A stretch of 25,928 bases of DNA from a virus: IMG/VR virus record IMGVR_UViG_3300046455_000244, positions 1 through 25,928 of that record. The stretch is one strand, 5' to 3'. How positions within the stretch are numbered: position 1 is the first letter of the stretch; every line of letters starts with the position of its first letter. A program made the translations under genes and the position numbers. Of this stretch, positions 1 through 8,250 are shown piece after piece. The notes below the pieces were generated by a model. The model made no database searches, was not told where the DNA came from, and was given only the letters and a program-made list of their open reading frames with translations.

Positions 1-2
1 CG

Positions 3-560
3 AACTGGCCTTCGCCGAACACGCCCGGGTTCGTGCCCTATCGGGTTCCTCGCGACGAGGTCCACGGCGTCGTTGAGAGCGCCTTCACCCGGTTCAAGGT
101 GCTGGCGTTCTTCGCGGACCCAGGGTCGGGCCAGGACGATGACGACGGCGAGATGTACTGGGACGCCTACATCGACGTGTGGGGTCAGACGTGGGGCGCC
201 AAGCTGGCGATGCGGTCCGTGTTGTCGGGCCCGAAGGCTCACGCTGTCCGCTGGGACATGCGCGATCCCCGCAATCAGGAGACGTTCACGGAGGCTGTGA
301 AGCGGACTCACGCAGACGCGCTGGAGCGGACGCTCATCCACGACGGCCACAAGGTGCTGCGCACTCATGTGATCAATGCCCGGCGGCGGACGAATCGGTG
401 GGGCATCACAATCGGCAAGGAGCACCGTGAATCTGCACGGAAGATCGACTTGGCGGTGTGCATGGTCGGGTCCCGAATGCTGCGCCGCATGATCCTCAAC
501 TCGCCGAAGCGGGCCAAGAAGAAGAGTCCAGGCAAGGGGAGGGTGGTGGTGCTGCGGTGA
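3..560 (+). CDS. Terminase large subunit, C-terminal part (partial)
   Basis: The reading frame is open from the left edge, so this is the C-terminal 185 residues of a longer protein. A GTG at 33 is an internal codon, not the likely start. The sequence fits the nuclease half of actinophage large terminases: an FFADP strand, then a region with HDGHKVLRTHVINA, then an IGKE...SARKIDLAV segment. In the family, the aspartate of KIDLAV (codon 447-449) lies in the last part of the RNase H-like nuclease that cuts concatemeric DNA during packaging. The C-terminus is very basic (KRAKKK...). The ATPase domain lies outside the window. The stop overlaps the start of the portal gene, the usual terminase-portal order in siphophages. 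Confidence 0.85.
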   Translation, partial: NWPSPNTPGFVPYRVPRDEVHGVVESAFTRFKVLAFFADPGSGQDDDDGEMYWDAYIDVWGQTWGAKLAMRSVLSGPKAHAVRWDMRDPRNQETFTEAVKRTHADALERTLIHDGHKVLRTHVINARRRTNRWGITIGKEHRESARKIDLAVCMVGSRMLRRMILNSPKRAKKKSPGKGRVVVLR

Positions 561-2023
561 CTATCTCCATTCCTGAACTGCCGCTGCTGAACTTGTCGGA
601 CGACGAGCTCGCCCTGATCAGCATGTTGCGCGCCGATCTGCTGTCGGGCCGCTGGCACCTCCAGCTCCGTGACGCCTACTTCAACGGCGAGCAGCTGGTC
701 CGCGACCTCGGTATCTCGATTCCGCCGCAGCTCAAGGGCTTGCATACGGTGATCGGCTGGCCGCGGGTCGGCGTCGAGAGCCTGGAGGAACGCCTCGATC
801 TGGAGGCGTTCCGGTGGGCTGACGGATCCGACTCGTCTGATCTTGCGGAGATCGCCGAGGCCAACGACCTCTTCGACGAGTCGAGCCTGGCCCACCTGGA
901 TTCCCTGATCTACGGCCGCGAGTACTTGGCGGTCGGCTCCGGGGACTGTGGCAGCAACGACTGCCCGCCGCTGATCACAGTGGAGTCGCCGCTCGACATG
1001 ACCATGCTGTGGGACGCCCGGATCCGCATGGGGACCGCGGCGCTGCGAGAGTGCCAGGCCAGCTCCTATCTGGAGTCGGGCCCCGAGGAGCGGATGCTGG
1101 TCCTCTACCTACCGGATCAGACCGTCACCTGTCTGCCGTCGGAGTCTGGCGGCTGGGAGGTCATCGACCGCGATATGCACGGCCTGGGTGTTGTGCCGGT
1201 GGTGCGGCTGGCGAACCGGCAGCGGACCGCGGATCGGGTCGGCAAGTCGGAGATCACCCCCGACGTCATGTCGATCACGGATGCCGCCTGCCGGCGCCTG
1301 ATGGGCATCGAGGTCGCCAGCGAGTTCTTCGGCGCCCCTCAGCGGTACATCCTGGGGGCATCGGAGTCCGCCTTCCAGGACGCGGAGGGCAACGCCAAGT
1401 CGGCCTGGGAGACGTACATCGGCCGGGTGCTGGCGCTGGAGCGGGACGAGGACGGCAACGTTCCGGACGTCGGCCAGTTCGCCGCACATGACCCGTCCGG
1501 CCAGACGAAAATCATCGACCTATATGCGCGGATCATGTCGTCCCAGTTCGGGCTACCGCCGCACATGCTCGGCTACACCACCGACAACCCGGCCTCCGCC
1601 GACGCCATCCGTTCGACGGAGGCCAAGCTGGTGAAGCGGTCCGAACGCCGGATCCGACGGTTCGGGTCGGCCTGGCAGCAGGCCATGCGGCTAGCTCTCT
1701 GGGTGCGGGACGGGACGCCGCCGGACAAGGCGCGCCGTATCGAAACGGTGTGGCGGAACCCGGCGACACCGACCGTGGCAGCCCAGGCGGACGCCACGGT
1801 CAAGCTCGTCCAGGCCGGGATCCTGCCGGCCGACTCCGACGTGACGTTGGAGATGGCCGGCCTGACGGAGGGGCAACGGCAGCGTGTCGCGGCCGATCGT
1901 CGCCGTTCCTCCGGCCAAGCCGGGAGCAGTGCCCTGATGGATCGGCTCGCCCAGATCGGCGCCGGGCCGGCAGTCCCGGCCGTGACGCCACCGGGGGCCG
2001 ACCTTGGCATCAACAACCTCTGA
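557..2023 (+). CDS. Portal protein (SPP1 gp6-like)
   Basis: This encodes a 488-residue portal, the dodecameric ring at the capsid vertex through which DNA enters and leaves. I chose the GTG at 557: it forms a GTGA overlap with the terminase stop and has a GGGGAGGG ribosome site about 10 nt upstream. A longer frame back to 458 lies wholly inside the terminase and encodes unportal-like residues. Family signs are the N-terminal helical region (ISIPELPLLNLSDDE...), a central wing with the IYGREYLAVG strand, and the C-terminal stem (MSSQFGLPPHMLGYTTDNPASADAIRS), a typical phage portal signature. Length is normal for the family. The basic segment KLVKRSERRIRRF follows the stem. Position between terminase and MuF-like gene supports the call. 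Confidence 0.93.
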   Translation: MTISIPELPLLNLSDDELALISMLRADLLSGRWHLQLRDAYFNGEQLVRDLGISIPPQLKGLHTVIGWPRVGVESLEERLDLEAFRWADGSDSSDLAEIAEANDLFDESSLAHLDSLIYGREYLAVGSGDCGSNDCPPLITVESPLDMTMLWDARIRMGTAALRECQASSYLESGPEERMLVLYLPDQTVTCLPSESGGWEVIDRDMHGLGVVPVVRLANRQRTADRVGKSEITPDVMSITDAACRRLMGIEVASEFFGAPQRYILGASESAFQDAEGNAKSAWETYIGRVLALERDEDGNVPDVGQFAAHDPSGQTKIIDLYARIMSSQFGLPPHMLGYTTDNPASADAIRSTEAKLVKRSERRIRRFGSAWQQAMRLALWVRDGTPPDKARRIETVWRNPATPTVAAQADATVKLVQAGILPADSDVTLEMAGLTEGQRQRVAADRRRSSGQAGSSALMDRLAQIGAGPAVPAVTPPGADLGINNL

Positions 2024-2819
2024 CGGGTCGGCGTCGGTGGCCCGGTGGCGTGCTGCCCAACTGGGGCTGACGAGGCTACTTCTGCGGGACTTGCAGGGCG
2101 TGCGTCGCCTGATTGATCCAGCCCGGTTGCAGGCGTCGGTGCCGTCCTGGATTGAGGCCGTCACTGCGATCGTCGCCCGCTACTCGGAGGTGTCGGCGAC
2201 GCTGGCCGCGGACTTCTACGACGGGGAGCGGCAGGCGGCTGGCGTACCGGGCGCGTTCACAGTGACGCCGTCCGGCCCTCCGCCCGGCGAGCAGGTGGAC
2301 TCCTCGCTGCGCTGGGCCACGAAGGATCTGTGGCCGCGCGACGAGGCGGTCGCCACCGTGGCACAGCAAAAGCCGTTCGACGCGCGGCTCGAGGCTGCAA
2401 TGACCAAGGCCGACTCGGCGACGCAGAAGCTGGTCGCGGACCGCGGCCGGGAGACGCTACGGCAGGCCGTAAAAGCGGACTCACAGGCGGTCGCCTACGC
2501 GCGGGCCGCGGCGCTCGGCGGATGCTCCTTCTGCAAGTTGATGGCGTCCCGCGGTTCGGTGTACAAGACCGCAGGTTCGGCAGGCCGGGATGCGAACGAC
2601 CGCTTCTCTGGTGATGCGTCGGTGGTGAAGTTCCACGACAACTGCCATTGCGCGATCGTGCCCGTCTTTCGCGGGCAGCGGTTCGAGCTGTCGCCGCACG
2701 CGGCGGAGTGGGATCGCATCTACCGCGAGTACGCCCAAGGCCATCCGGGAGATCAGCTCCGCCTTTTCAGGCGGGCGCTGGCGGAGCACGACAGTAATCC
2801 GCTTCCCGGATCTAACTGA
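2004..2819 (+). CDS. MuF-like minor head protein
   Basis: This is a 271-residue minor head protein of the Mu gpF type, which in related phages associates with the portal and is packaged in the procapsid. The TTG at 2004 overlaps the portal gene by 20 nt; an in-frame GTG at 2037 is an alternative start. The C-terminal half carries the diagnostic cysteine and histidine pattern: CSFCKLMASRGSVY near residues 173-186, followed by FHDNCHCAIVPVF. This matches the CxxC ... HxxCxC ... P arrangement of MuF domains. The N-terminal half is helical and may bind the portal or scaffold. No toxin domain is fused to the C-terminus, unlike some MuF proteins. Confidence 0.85.
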   Translation: MASTTSDGSASVARWRAAQLGLTRLLLRDLQGVRRLIDPARLQASVPSWIEAVTAIVARYSEVSATLAADFYDGERQAAGVPGAFTVTPSGPPPGEQVDSSLRWATKDLWPRDEAVATVAQQKPFDARLEAAMTKADSATQKLVADRGRETLRQAVKADSQAVAYARAAALGGCSFCKLMASRGSVYKTAGSAGRDANDRFSGDASVVKFHDNCHCAIVPVFRGQRFELSPHAAEWDRIYREYAQGHPGDQLRLFRRALAEHDSNPLPGSN

Positions 2820-2825
2820 TCAACG

Positions 2826-2850
2826 AGGTCGCCCTGGTGGCGGCCTTTCT
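2826..2850 (+). terminator. Hairpin between MuF and scaffold genes
   Basis: An 8-bp stem with one G-T pair (AGGTCGCC / GGCGGCCT) encloses the loop CTGGT and is followed by TTCTC. It sits just after the MuF stop and before the scaffold ribosome site. It looks like a weak intrinsic terminator or an RNA processing stop that protects the 3' capsid transcript. Confidence 0.5.
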
Positions 2851-2882
2851 CATTTCCACAGCCCCTGGAGGGCCGATCCGTC

Positions 2883-3533
2883 ATGCCTGAAGAGAACGAG
2901 CAGAGCACCGAGCAGGTCGACAGCAGCACCGAGGAGACCGTCGAGGAGACGGCGACCGAGGAGAGCGGTGCCGAGTCCACGGACGACGCCCAGGAGGCGG
3001 AGACCGAGGCCGAGGAGAAGCCGTTCGACCGGAAGCAGGCCGAGGCGAAGATCCGGAAGGCGAACTCGGAGGCCGCGAACCTCCGCAAGCGCCTGAAGGA
3101 GCAGGAGCCTCAGCTCGCCGAGCTGCAGCGCATCAAGGACTCCGAGAAGTCGGAGTCCGAGCGCCTCAACGACCAGCTGACGGCTGCCCAGGAGCAGATC
3201 ACCGCGACGCGCAAGCGGCTGGTGACGGCGCGCGTGCAGGCGATCGCCGGGGCTTCCGTCGAAGACCGGGCGGCTTTCGCCGACCCGGAGGACGCGGTCG
3301 GTGCCCTGGAGCTCGGCTCGTACATCGACTCTGACGGCGACATCGACGAGGCGGCTATCGAGGCCGACCTCCAGGCGCTTTTGGAGCGCAAGCCGCACTG
3401 GGCGCGAGTCCAGCCCCCGGAGGGCCCGCGGCGCCCCGCACCGGACCGCACTCAGGCGTCCGGCGCAAACAAGCAACGGTCCCTCTCACCCGCGGACGAG
3501 TTCGCCGGGTGGATGAAGTCGCAGCTCAAGTAG
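2883..3533 (+). CDS. Scaffolding protein
   Basis: This is a 216-residue, very acidic, helical protein directly before the major capsid gene, the standard place and composition for a siphophage scaffold. Residues 1-45 are rich in Glu, Ser and Thr. Residues 46-115 form a predicted coiled coil (AEAKIRKANSEAANLRKRL, then LKEQEPQLAELQR). The C-terminal tail is basic and polar and ends DEFAGWMKSQLK, a plausible capsid-binding helix. A GGAGGG site 9 nt before the ATG decides the start. No separate head maturation protease was seen. Scaffolds act transiently inside the procapsid and are then expelled or degraded. Confidence 0.88.
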   Translation: MPEENEQSTEQVDSSTEETVEETATEESGAESTDDAQEAETEAEEKPFDRKQAEAKIRKANSEAANLRKRLKEQEPQLAELQRIKDSEKSESERLNDQLTAAQEQITATRKRLVTARVQAIAGASVEDRAAFADPEDAVGALELGSYIDSDGDIDEAAIEADLQALLERKPHWARVQPPEGPRRPAPDRTQASGANKQRSLSPADEFAGWMKSQLK

Positions 3534-3552
3534 CTGCGGAAAGAAGGAAGTC

Positions 3553-4509
3553 ATGGCGGCTACGGCCCCCCTCAAGCTCTCCGATGTCAATGCGGCACTA
3601 CTGCCGCGGACCATCACGGCGCCCATCTTCGAGAAGAGCGTCGAGCAGTCCGCGGTGATGGCGCTCGCCCGCCCGGCGCCGCTGGCGATCGACGCGACCA
3701 CGTCGGTGCCGATCCCGATGGACGTCCCGACCGCGGACTGGGTCGGCCAGGCGGCGAAGAAGCCTCTGTCCACCAGCAGCGTCGGCATCAAGCAGATGAC
3801 CGCCAAGAAGCTGGCCGTACTCATCCCGGTCGCCGAAGAGGTCGCGATGACCAACGCGGGCGGCCTGTACGAGCAGCTGCAGCGCGACCTGCCGACCGCG
3901 TTCGCGCGGGCCTTCGACCACGCCGCGATCCACGGCAAGACCATGAAGGGTGCGACCGGCCCCTTCGACGACTACCTCGCGCTGACCAGCCACTCGGTGG
4001 CGCTGGGCACCGCGACGCAGTCCACCGGCGGAATCTGGAAGGACTTCGTCACCGGCATGGGCGAGGTCATCGACGACGACTGGGACTACACCGGCACGAT
4101 CGCCGACCACCGGCTGAAGCCGATGCTGCTGCTGGCGACGGACACCACGGGCCGCCCGATTCTGGTCGACACGACCACGCCGGGCACCAACATGGCGGCG
4201 GCGGGCACGCTGATCGGTGAGCCGCTGGCGTACTCGCGGTCGGTGTCGGGCAAGCAGCGCCGGCAGTCGACGTCGTCGGACTCGGGCCTTCGGGCGATCG
4301 GCGGTGACTGGTCGCAGGCGGCTTACGGCGTCGGCATGGACATCACCGTGCGGATCTCCAAGGAGGCCACCTACGTGGACGAGGACGGTGGCGTCCACTC
4401 GGCGTTCCAGGAGAACCTGGTGCTGATCCTGGCGGAGGCGTTCTACGGCTACGTGCAGGGTGACGCCGACGCGTTCGTGAAGTACACCGGCACCCCCTCG
4501 GGGTCCTGA
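3553..4509 (+). CDS. Major capsid protein (HK97 fold)
   Basis: This is a 318-residue major capsid protein. The ATG follows an AGAAGGAAG ribosome site. Features of the HK97-type family are the N-terminal LLPRTITAPIFEKSVEQSAVMALA helix and strand region, the TADWVGQAAKKPLS segment, the IKQMTAKKLAVLIPVAEEVAM strand that leads into the spine helix, and the DHAAIHGKTMKG segment. The C-terminus contains GVGMDITVRISKEATY, then a glutamine-phenylalanine segment and a long helix-strand element. Length is typical of uncleaved actinophage capsids with a separate scaffold. The stop overlaps the ATG of the glycosyltransferase. Confidence 0.95.
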   Translation: MAATAPLKLSDVNAALLPRTITAPIFEKSVEQSAVMALARPAPLAIDATTSVPIPMDVPTADWVGQAAKKPLSTSSVGIKQMTAKKLAVLIPVAEEVAMTNAGGLYEQLQRDLPTAFARAFDHAAIHGKTMKGATGPFDDYLALTSHSVALGTATQSTGGIWKDFVTGMGEVIDDDWDYTGTIADHRLKPMLLLATDTTGRPILVDTTTPGTNMAAAGTLIGEPLAYSRSVSGKQRRQSTSSDSGLRAIGGDWSQAAYGVGMDITVRISKEATYVDEDGGVHSAFQENLVLILAEAFYGYVQGDADAFVKYTGTPSGS

Positions 4510-5543
4510 TGGTGAGGGCTGTCCCGGCTTCCGCGCCGGGCGGGGCAGCCAGGCCGCTGTCCATCGTCGCCCGCGTGCACGCGATGCCGCCGGAGCACAA
4601 TGCGGGCGCCGAGCACATGCTGGTGTCGATGCTGCGGCCTCTGGTGGAGCGCGGGCACGATGTGTCCGTGTGGCTGTCCCGGTACGGCAAGGCCCACGAG
4701 ATCTACGACTACCGGGGCATCAAGGTGGTGCCGCTGGAGGCCCGCCTGGACTTCCAGACGGCCGTCAAGCGGGCTCACGTCCTGCTGGCCCATCTGGAGA
4801 CGGTGCCTTCGACGGCGTCGATGGCCCGCGGGTACGGCAAGCCGCTGGTCGTGGTCTGTCACAACACGCACCGACCGACCTTCCGGGATGCTGCGGCGGG
4901 CGGGACCGCTCTGGCGGTCTACAACAGCCAGTGGATGCAGGTCGAGGCGGAGCTGTTCTTCGCCGAGTACCCGAAGTCCGTCCGGCCCGAGTCGTCGCTG
5001 ATCGTCCGTCCGCCGGTGTTCGCCGACGAGTATGCGACGAAGCCCGGCAACGCCATCACGCTGGTCAACTGCAACCCGGAGAAGGGCGGCAAGGTCCTCG
5101 AGGCCCTGGCCCGCCGCATGCCGGACCAGCAGTTCCTTGCCGTGAAGGGCGCCTACGGTGAGCAGATCCTTCCCGACCTGCCCAACGTCGAGGTCGTCGA
5201 GCACGTCCGCGGCGAGGACATGCGGGAGAAGGTGTACGCCCGCACCCGCGTCCTGCTGATGCCGTCGTCCTACGAATCGTGGGGCCGGGCGGGCTGCGAG
5301 GCCCTGGCAAGCGGCATCCCTGTCGTTGCGCACCCCACCCCGGGGCTGTGCGAGAGCTTGGGCGAGGCCGGGATCTTCGTGGACCGCGCCGACCTGGACG
5401 GCTACGAGGCCGTGTTGCGGAAGCTGCAAACCGTGGCCGAGTACCGGCTGGCCAGCAAGCGGGCCAAGGCCCGTTCTGCCGAACTCGATCCTTCTGCCGA
5501 TCTGGCTGCCTGGTGCAGCGCCGTCGAGGACCTGGCCCGATAG
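4509..5543 (+). CDS. Glycosyltransferase, GT4-like (GT-B fold)
   Basis: This is a 344-residue glycosyltransferase. Its ATG overlaps the capsid stop (TGATG), implying translational coupling to a very abundant protein. The N-terminal domain (15-165) has a Rossmann pattern: IVARVHAMPPEHNAGAEH, in which the glycine-rich GAEHML loop resembles the acceptor-side motif, and a VYNSQWMQ strand. The C-terminal domain carries the family EX7E-type signature, ESWGRAGCEALASGIPVVA, followed by HPTPGLCESLGEAGIFV. There is no signal peptide or membrane segment, so it acts in the host cytoplasm. Acceptor and sugar donor cannot be read from sequence. The position suggests glycosylation of a virion protein, as shown for some mycobacteriophages, but a cell-wall or DNA target is possible. 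Confidence 0.9.
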   Translation: MVRAVPASAPGGAARPLSIVARVHAMPPEHNAGAEHMLVSMLRPLVERGHDVSVWLSRYGKAHEIYDYRGIKVVPLEARLDFQTAVKRAHVLLAHLETVPSTASMARGYGKPLVVVCHNTHRPTFRDAAAGGTALAVYNSQWMQVEAELFFAEYPKSVRPESSLIVRPPVFADEYATKPGNAITLVNCNPEKGGKVLEALARRMPDQQFLAVKGAYGEQILPDLPNVEVVEHVRGEDMREKVYARTRVLLMPSSYESWGRAGCEALASGIPVVAHPTPGLCESLGEAGIFVDRADLDGYEAVLRKLQTVAEYRLASKRAKARSAELDPSADLAAWCSAVEDLAR

Positions 5544-5551
5544 GAGGCGTC

Positions 5552-5968
5552 GTGGCTTTCACTCCGCCCACTGTCGAACAACTCGGCCTGTTCCTGGGCT
5601 TGGACGAGATCGACGGCAACCGGGCAGACCTGCTGATCGCGTCGGCGATATCGCTATGCCAGACCATCGTCAAGCCCCTCCCGGAGGGTGCGGAAGCTGT
5701 CGTCTTGTCGGTGGCGGGCCGCGCCTACGTGAACCCCCAGCAGGTGTCCTACGAGACGATCGGCCCCATGTCGGTGCAGCGCCCGTCCGGCTCGGGCGGC
5801 CTGTACCTGACGAAGGCCGACAAGTCCGCCCTCAAGTCCCTGGCCGGCCGCGGGGGAGCGTTCACGGTCGATCCGACACCGGACACCGCGGATCCGTCAC
5901 CGACGTGGCCCCTGGAGCCTGTCTCGGGCTGGGTCGAGGACTACGAGGCGGGCTGGGGGTACATCTGA
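5552..5968 (+). CDS. Head-tail adaptor (connector) protein
   Basis: This is a 138-residue protein starting at GTG 5552, eight nt after a strong TAGGAGG ribosome site; upstream in-frame codons lie inside the glycosyltransferase. The N-terminal helices (TVEQLGLFLGLDEIDGNRA, then DLLIASAISLCQTIVKPLP) and a following strand-turn region fit gp6/gp15-like adaptors, which sit under the portal ring. The second half has a VSYETIGPMSVQRP segment typical of actinophage head-tail connectors. It is followed by a TGATG overlap with the next connector gene. The call rests on helical pattern and gene order. Confidence 0.75.
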   Translation: MAFTPPTVEQLGLFLGLDEIDGNRADLLIASAISLCQTIVKPLPEGAEAVVLSVAGRAYVNPQQVSYETIGPMSVQRPSGSGGLYLTKADKSALKSLAGRGGAFTVDPTPDTADPSPTWPLEPVSGWVEDYEAGWGYI

Positions 5969-6330
5969 TGCCCGCTCCCTACCCGTTCGGGGAGACGGTG
6001 CGGATCCTCCGTACTGGAACCTCGCCGGGCCGGGACCCGCGCGGCCATCCGCTGCCGGGCCCGGACGAGTCCTTCGACGTGGAGGGCTGCGTGGTGACGC
6101 CGCGCGCCGAGACTCCGCAGGTAGGCGGCTCCGAACAGCAGGCGCGGGACACCGTGATCGTCGGCTGGACCGTGTACGCCCCGGCCGGAAAGCCGCTGCG
6201 GACCACGGACAAGGTCGTGATCCGGGGCGTGACCTGCGACATCACGGGCGAGCCCGGTGACTGGGGGCGTTCCCCGTTCACCGGGACCCGCGGCGTCATC
6301 CAGTTCGCTGCGGACCGGGTGACCGGCTAA
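5968..6330 (+). CDS. Head closure (stopper) protein
   Basis: This is a 120-residue beta-rich protein with its ATG overlapping the adaptor stop. The N-terminus PAPYPFGETVRILR and the strand series FDVEGCVVTPRAE, DTVIVGWTVYAPAG, DKVVIRGVTCDITGEPGDW and GVIQFAADRV resemble head closure proteins of the SPP1 gp16/HK97 gp7-like class, in which repeated strands form a barrel below the adaptor. Size and place in the gene order agree. Conserved motifs are few, so the function is inferred mainly from synteny. Confidence 0.7.
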   Translation: MPAPYPFGETVRILRTGTSPGRDPRGHPLPGPDESFDVEGCVVTPRAETPQVGGSEQQARDTVIVGWTVYAPAGKPLRTTDKVVIRGVTCDITGEPGDWGRSPFTGTRGVIQFAADRVTG

Positions 6331-6357
6331 GCGAAGTCATCAACGCCTGGAGGGGCT

Positions 6358-6690
6358 ATGGCGGGGGCACGCTTCAAACCGAATCGCAAAGGCATCGGCC
6401 AGATGCTGCGCATGCCTGGCATGCAGGCGGAGATGCTTCGCCGCGCCGAGGTCATCAAGGGTGTCGCGATTGCACTGTCCCCGGTCGACGATCGCAGTCC
6501 CCGTCCAGGCCACTACAAGGCCTCATGGGAGACGAGCAGCACGGCTCGCGGCGGCCGTCGCCGGGACCGGGCAGTGGCCTACGTGCGCAACACGTCCTAC
6601 TACGCCCGCTGGGTCGAGTACGGCACAGAGAAGGTCCACGCCCACCACGTCCTCCTGCGGGCCGCGCAGATGGGGGGCCGCAACCAGTGA
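6358..6690 (+). CDS. HK97 gp10-like neck/tail protein
   Basis: This is a 110-residue protein preceded by a CTGGAGGGG ribosome site. Family signs are the basic N-terminus, a central helix (EMLRRAEVIKGVAIALSP), and the segment ARWVEYGTEKVHAHHVLLRAA. The YxxxVEYGT...xHxxLRxA pattern is characteristic of HK97 gp10-like proteins, which act at the head-tail junction. The gene overlaps the start of the following tail terminator gene by 4 nt, completing the usual adaptor, closure, gp10, terminator series. Confidence 0.8.
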   Translation: MAGARFKPNRKGIGQMLRMPGMQAEMLRRAEVIKGVAIALSPVDDRSPRPGHYKASWETSSTARGGRRRDRAVAYVRNTSYYARWVEYGTEKVHAHHVLLRAAQMGGRNQ

Positions 6691-7079
6691 CCGCCCTCAT
6701 CGACATCGAGCTGGAGCTCATCACTCGCGCGACCGCCCGCTTCCCCGACGCGGTGGTGCGCGACGAGCTCGACAACAACCTGCTCAACGAGCTACCGACG
6801 ATCCAGATCGAACAGATCCCGGCCGGCGGGGACGACGGGCTGAAGTTGTCCCGGATGCTCGTCGACATCAACGTGTATGCCGCGACCAGGGCGGACGCCA
6901 TCGCCCTGGCCAAGGACGTGCACGACTGGCTGACCAGTGAACTACGGGGTTCGGCCAGTGGCACGGCGGTGATCGGCCGGACCGGGGCGCTTGCCCTTCC
7001 TGCTGTGAGGCCCTACGAAAACGTCGGGTTGCGCCGGGTTGGCGCAACCTACGAAGTCTTCTGCCATCCGGTCTCCTGA
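6687..7079 (+). CDS. Tail terminator protein
   Basis: This is a 130-residue protein starting at GTG 6687, which overlaps the previous stop (GTGA). It shows the alternating strand-helix pattern of gpU-like tail terminators: LPTIQIEQIPAGGDDG, LVDINVYAATRADAIALAKDVHDWLTSEL, and a final VGATYEVFCHPVS strand. In siphophages this protein forms the hexameric ring that caps the tail tube where it joins the head. The place directly before the major tail protein supports the call. No catalytic motif is visible. Confidence 0.75.
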   Translation: MTALIDIELELITRATARFPDAVVRDELDNNLLNELPTIQIEQIPAGGDDGLKLSRMLVDINVYAATRADAIALAKDVHDWLTSELRGSASGTAVIGRTGALALPAVRPYENVGLRRVGATYEVFCHPVS

Positions 7080-7089
7080 CCGTTCTTCG

Positions 7090-7129
7090 GGCCCGCGCCG
7101 GACCCTCAACACCCGCCCGTGCGCGGGCC
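7090..7129 (+). terminator. GC-rich hairpin before major tail protein
   Basis: A perfect 9-bp inverted repeat (GGCCCGCGC / GCGCGGGCC) has a 22-nt loop and is followed by TTCC. It lies in the 71-nt gap between the tail terminator stop and the major tail protein ribosome site. It may end or stall upstream transcription, or stabilise the abundant tail-tube message. Confidence 0.45.
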
Positions 7130-7150
7130 TTCCATGTCTGGAGACATCTC

Positions 7151-7738
7151 ATGGTCAACATCACCCGCGCCTCGGAGTTGGCGCTGGTCGGAGCGAACGG
7201 CGGCGGTTTCGTGGCGCCGGTGGGTTCTACGGCTCCGGCTTCGCCGCTGGATCAGCCCGCGTCGCCGTGGGAGCCGCTGGGCGCGATCAGCGACGACGGC
7301 CTCACCTACGGCTTCGACGAGGACAGTCAGGAGTTCACCCCGTGGGGTCTGACCTCCCCGTTCCGTACCCAGATCACCAAGTCGGTCCGCACGTTCGGGC
7401 TGACGGTGTGGGAGACGTCGCGGACGACGGTGCAGTCTCTGCAGTACCGGCTGGACACGGCCGATCTGGTTCCGGACGGCACCGGCCTGACGAAATACGC
7501 GGAGACCGCGTCGCCGATCCCGGACCGCCGCGCGTTCTGGTTCGTCGTCATCGACGGCGACGCCTACAAGGGGTTCTACGTGCCCCAGGGCGAGATCAAC
7601 GACCGATCCGACGTCACGTTCAAGCAGGACGAGATGTCCGGCTACCAGTGGACGATCACCACCTACCCGGACGAGGCAGGCAACACCGTCTACCACGTCG
7701 ACAAGCTGCCGACGACGCCTGTCTACACGGGCTCCTGA
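7151..7738 (+). CDS. Major tail (tube) protein
   Basis: This is a 195-residue tail-tube protein. A GGAG site lies before ATG 7151. The N-terminus (residues 8-45) is rich in glycine, alanine and proline, as in actinophage tube proteins. It is followed by FDEDSQEFTPWGLTSPFR and beta strands such as FGLTVWETSRTTVQ and FWFVVIDGDAYKGFYVPQG. The segment TFKQDEMSGYQWTITTYPDE is typical of Streptomyces phage major tail proteins. It lies between the tail terminator and the frameshifting chaperones, flanked by a hairpin on each side, consistent with separately controlled high expression. Confidence 0.88.
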   Translation: MVNITRASELALVGANGGGFVAPVGSTAPASPLDQPASPWEPLGAISDDGLTYGFDEDSQEFTPWGLTSPFRTQITKSVRTFGLTVWETSRTTVQSLQYRLDTADLVPDGTGLTKYAETASPIPDRRAFWFVVIDGDAYKGFYVPQGEINDRSDVTFKQDEMSGYQWTITTYPDEAGNTVYHVDKLPTTPVYTGS

Positions 7739-7741
7739 GCT

Positions 7742-7790
7742 GGTGGGCGGGCTGACTACCGTCGGCGCGGGCCCGGCCCGCCCACCTTTG
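7742..7790 (+). terminator. Strong hairpin terminator after major tail protein
   Basis: A perfect 11-bp inverted repeat (GGTGGGCGGGC / GCCCGCCCACC) begins 3 nt after the major tail stop and is followed by TTTG. The 23-nt loop has further GC pairing potential. It probably acts as a partial terminator, lowering transcription into the chaperone and tape measure genes. Confidence 0.65.
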
Positions 7791-7827
7791 AAAACCGCCC
7801 GCGCCACGAGAACAGGAGGCCCGCGCC

Positions 7828-8250
7828 GTGGCAACCACGCCCCGCAAGACCACCGCCAGCAGCAGGAAGCCCCGCACCGCAGCCCGAGCGGCATCCCGGC
7901 CGTCAACACGCCGCGAGATGGACGCTGTCGAGCCCGAAATGGCGGCAGTGGAAGCGCAGGAGCTCGAAGCGGAAGGGCACTACGTCACCGCAGAACTGTG
8001 CGGTGAGGAAGTGCAGATCATCCCGCCTTCAGTGTGGCGGTCGTCGTGGCAACGCATGCTCAACCAGGGCGACTTCGACGGCTTCGCCAAGAAGATTTTC
8101 CACCCCGACGACTACGAGTTCTACCTCGAAGCCGACCCGACGATCGTCGAGTTCGTCGAGTTCACGCAGGAAGCCGCATCCCTTGTCGGTGAGAGCCTGG
8201 GGAAATCGCGTGGACCCGCTCCGTCGTCGAGGAGCACGCGGAGGCGGTAG
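7828..8250 (+). CDS. Tail assembly chaperone, short (G) form
   Basis: This is a 140-residue protein starting at GTG 7828 behind a clear AGGAGG site. The basic Ala/Ser/Thr-rich N-terminus is followed by an acidic helical domain (DFDGFAKKIFHPDDYEFYLEADPTIVEFVEF) typical of actinophage tail chaperones. These proteins coat the tape measure protein during tail assembly and are not in the finished virion. In the zero frame, translation ends at 8250 after a short, basic, low-complexity tail that is probably only the read-out past a frameshift site. Place between major tail and tape measure genes is diagnostic. Confidence 0.88.
   Translation: MATTPRKTTASSRKPRTAARAASRPSTRREMDAVEPEMAAVEAQELEAEGHYVTAELCGEEVQIIPPSVWRSSWQRMLNQGDFDGFAKKIFHPDDYEFYLEADPTIVEFVEFTQEAASLVGESLGKSRGPAPSSRSTRRR

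Noticed and set aside
458-556. Longer N-terminus of the portal
   Set aside because: The added residues are an out-of-frame reading of the terminase end; GTG 557 has the ribosome site and the normal overlap.
2531-2660. CxxC and HxxCHC cysteines of the minor head protein as a novel zinc domain
   Set aside because: This arrangement is normal for MuF-type proteins.
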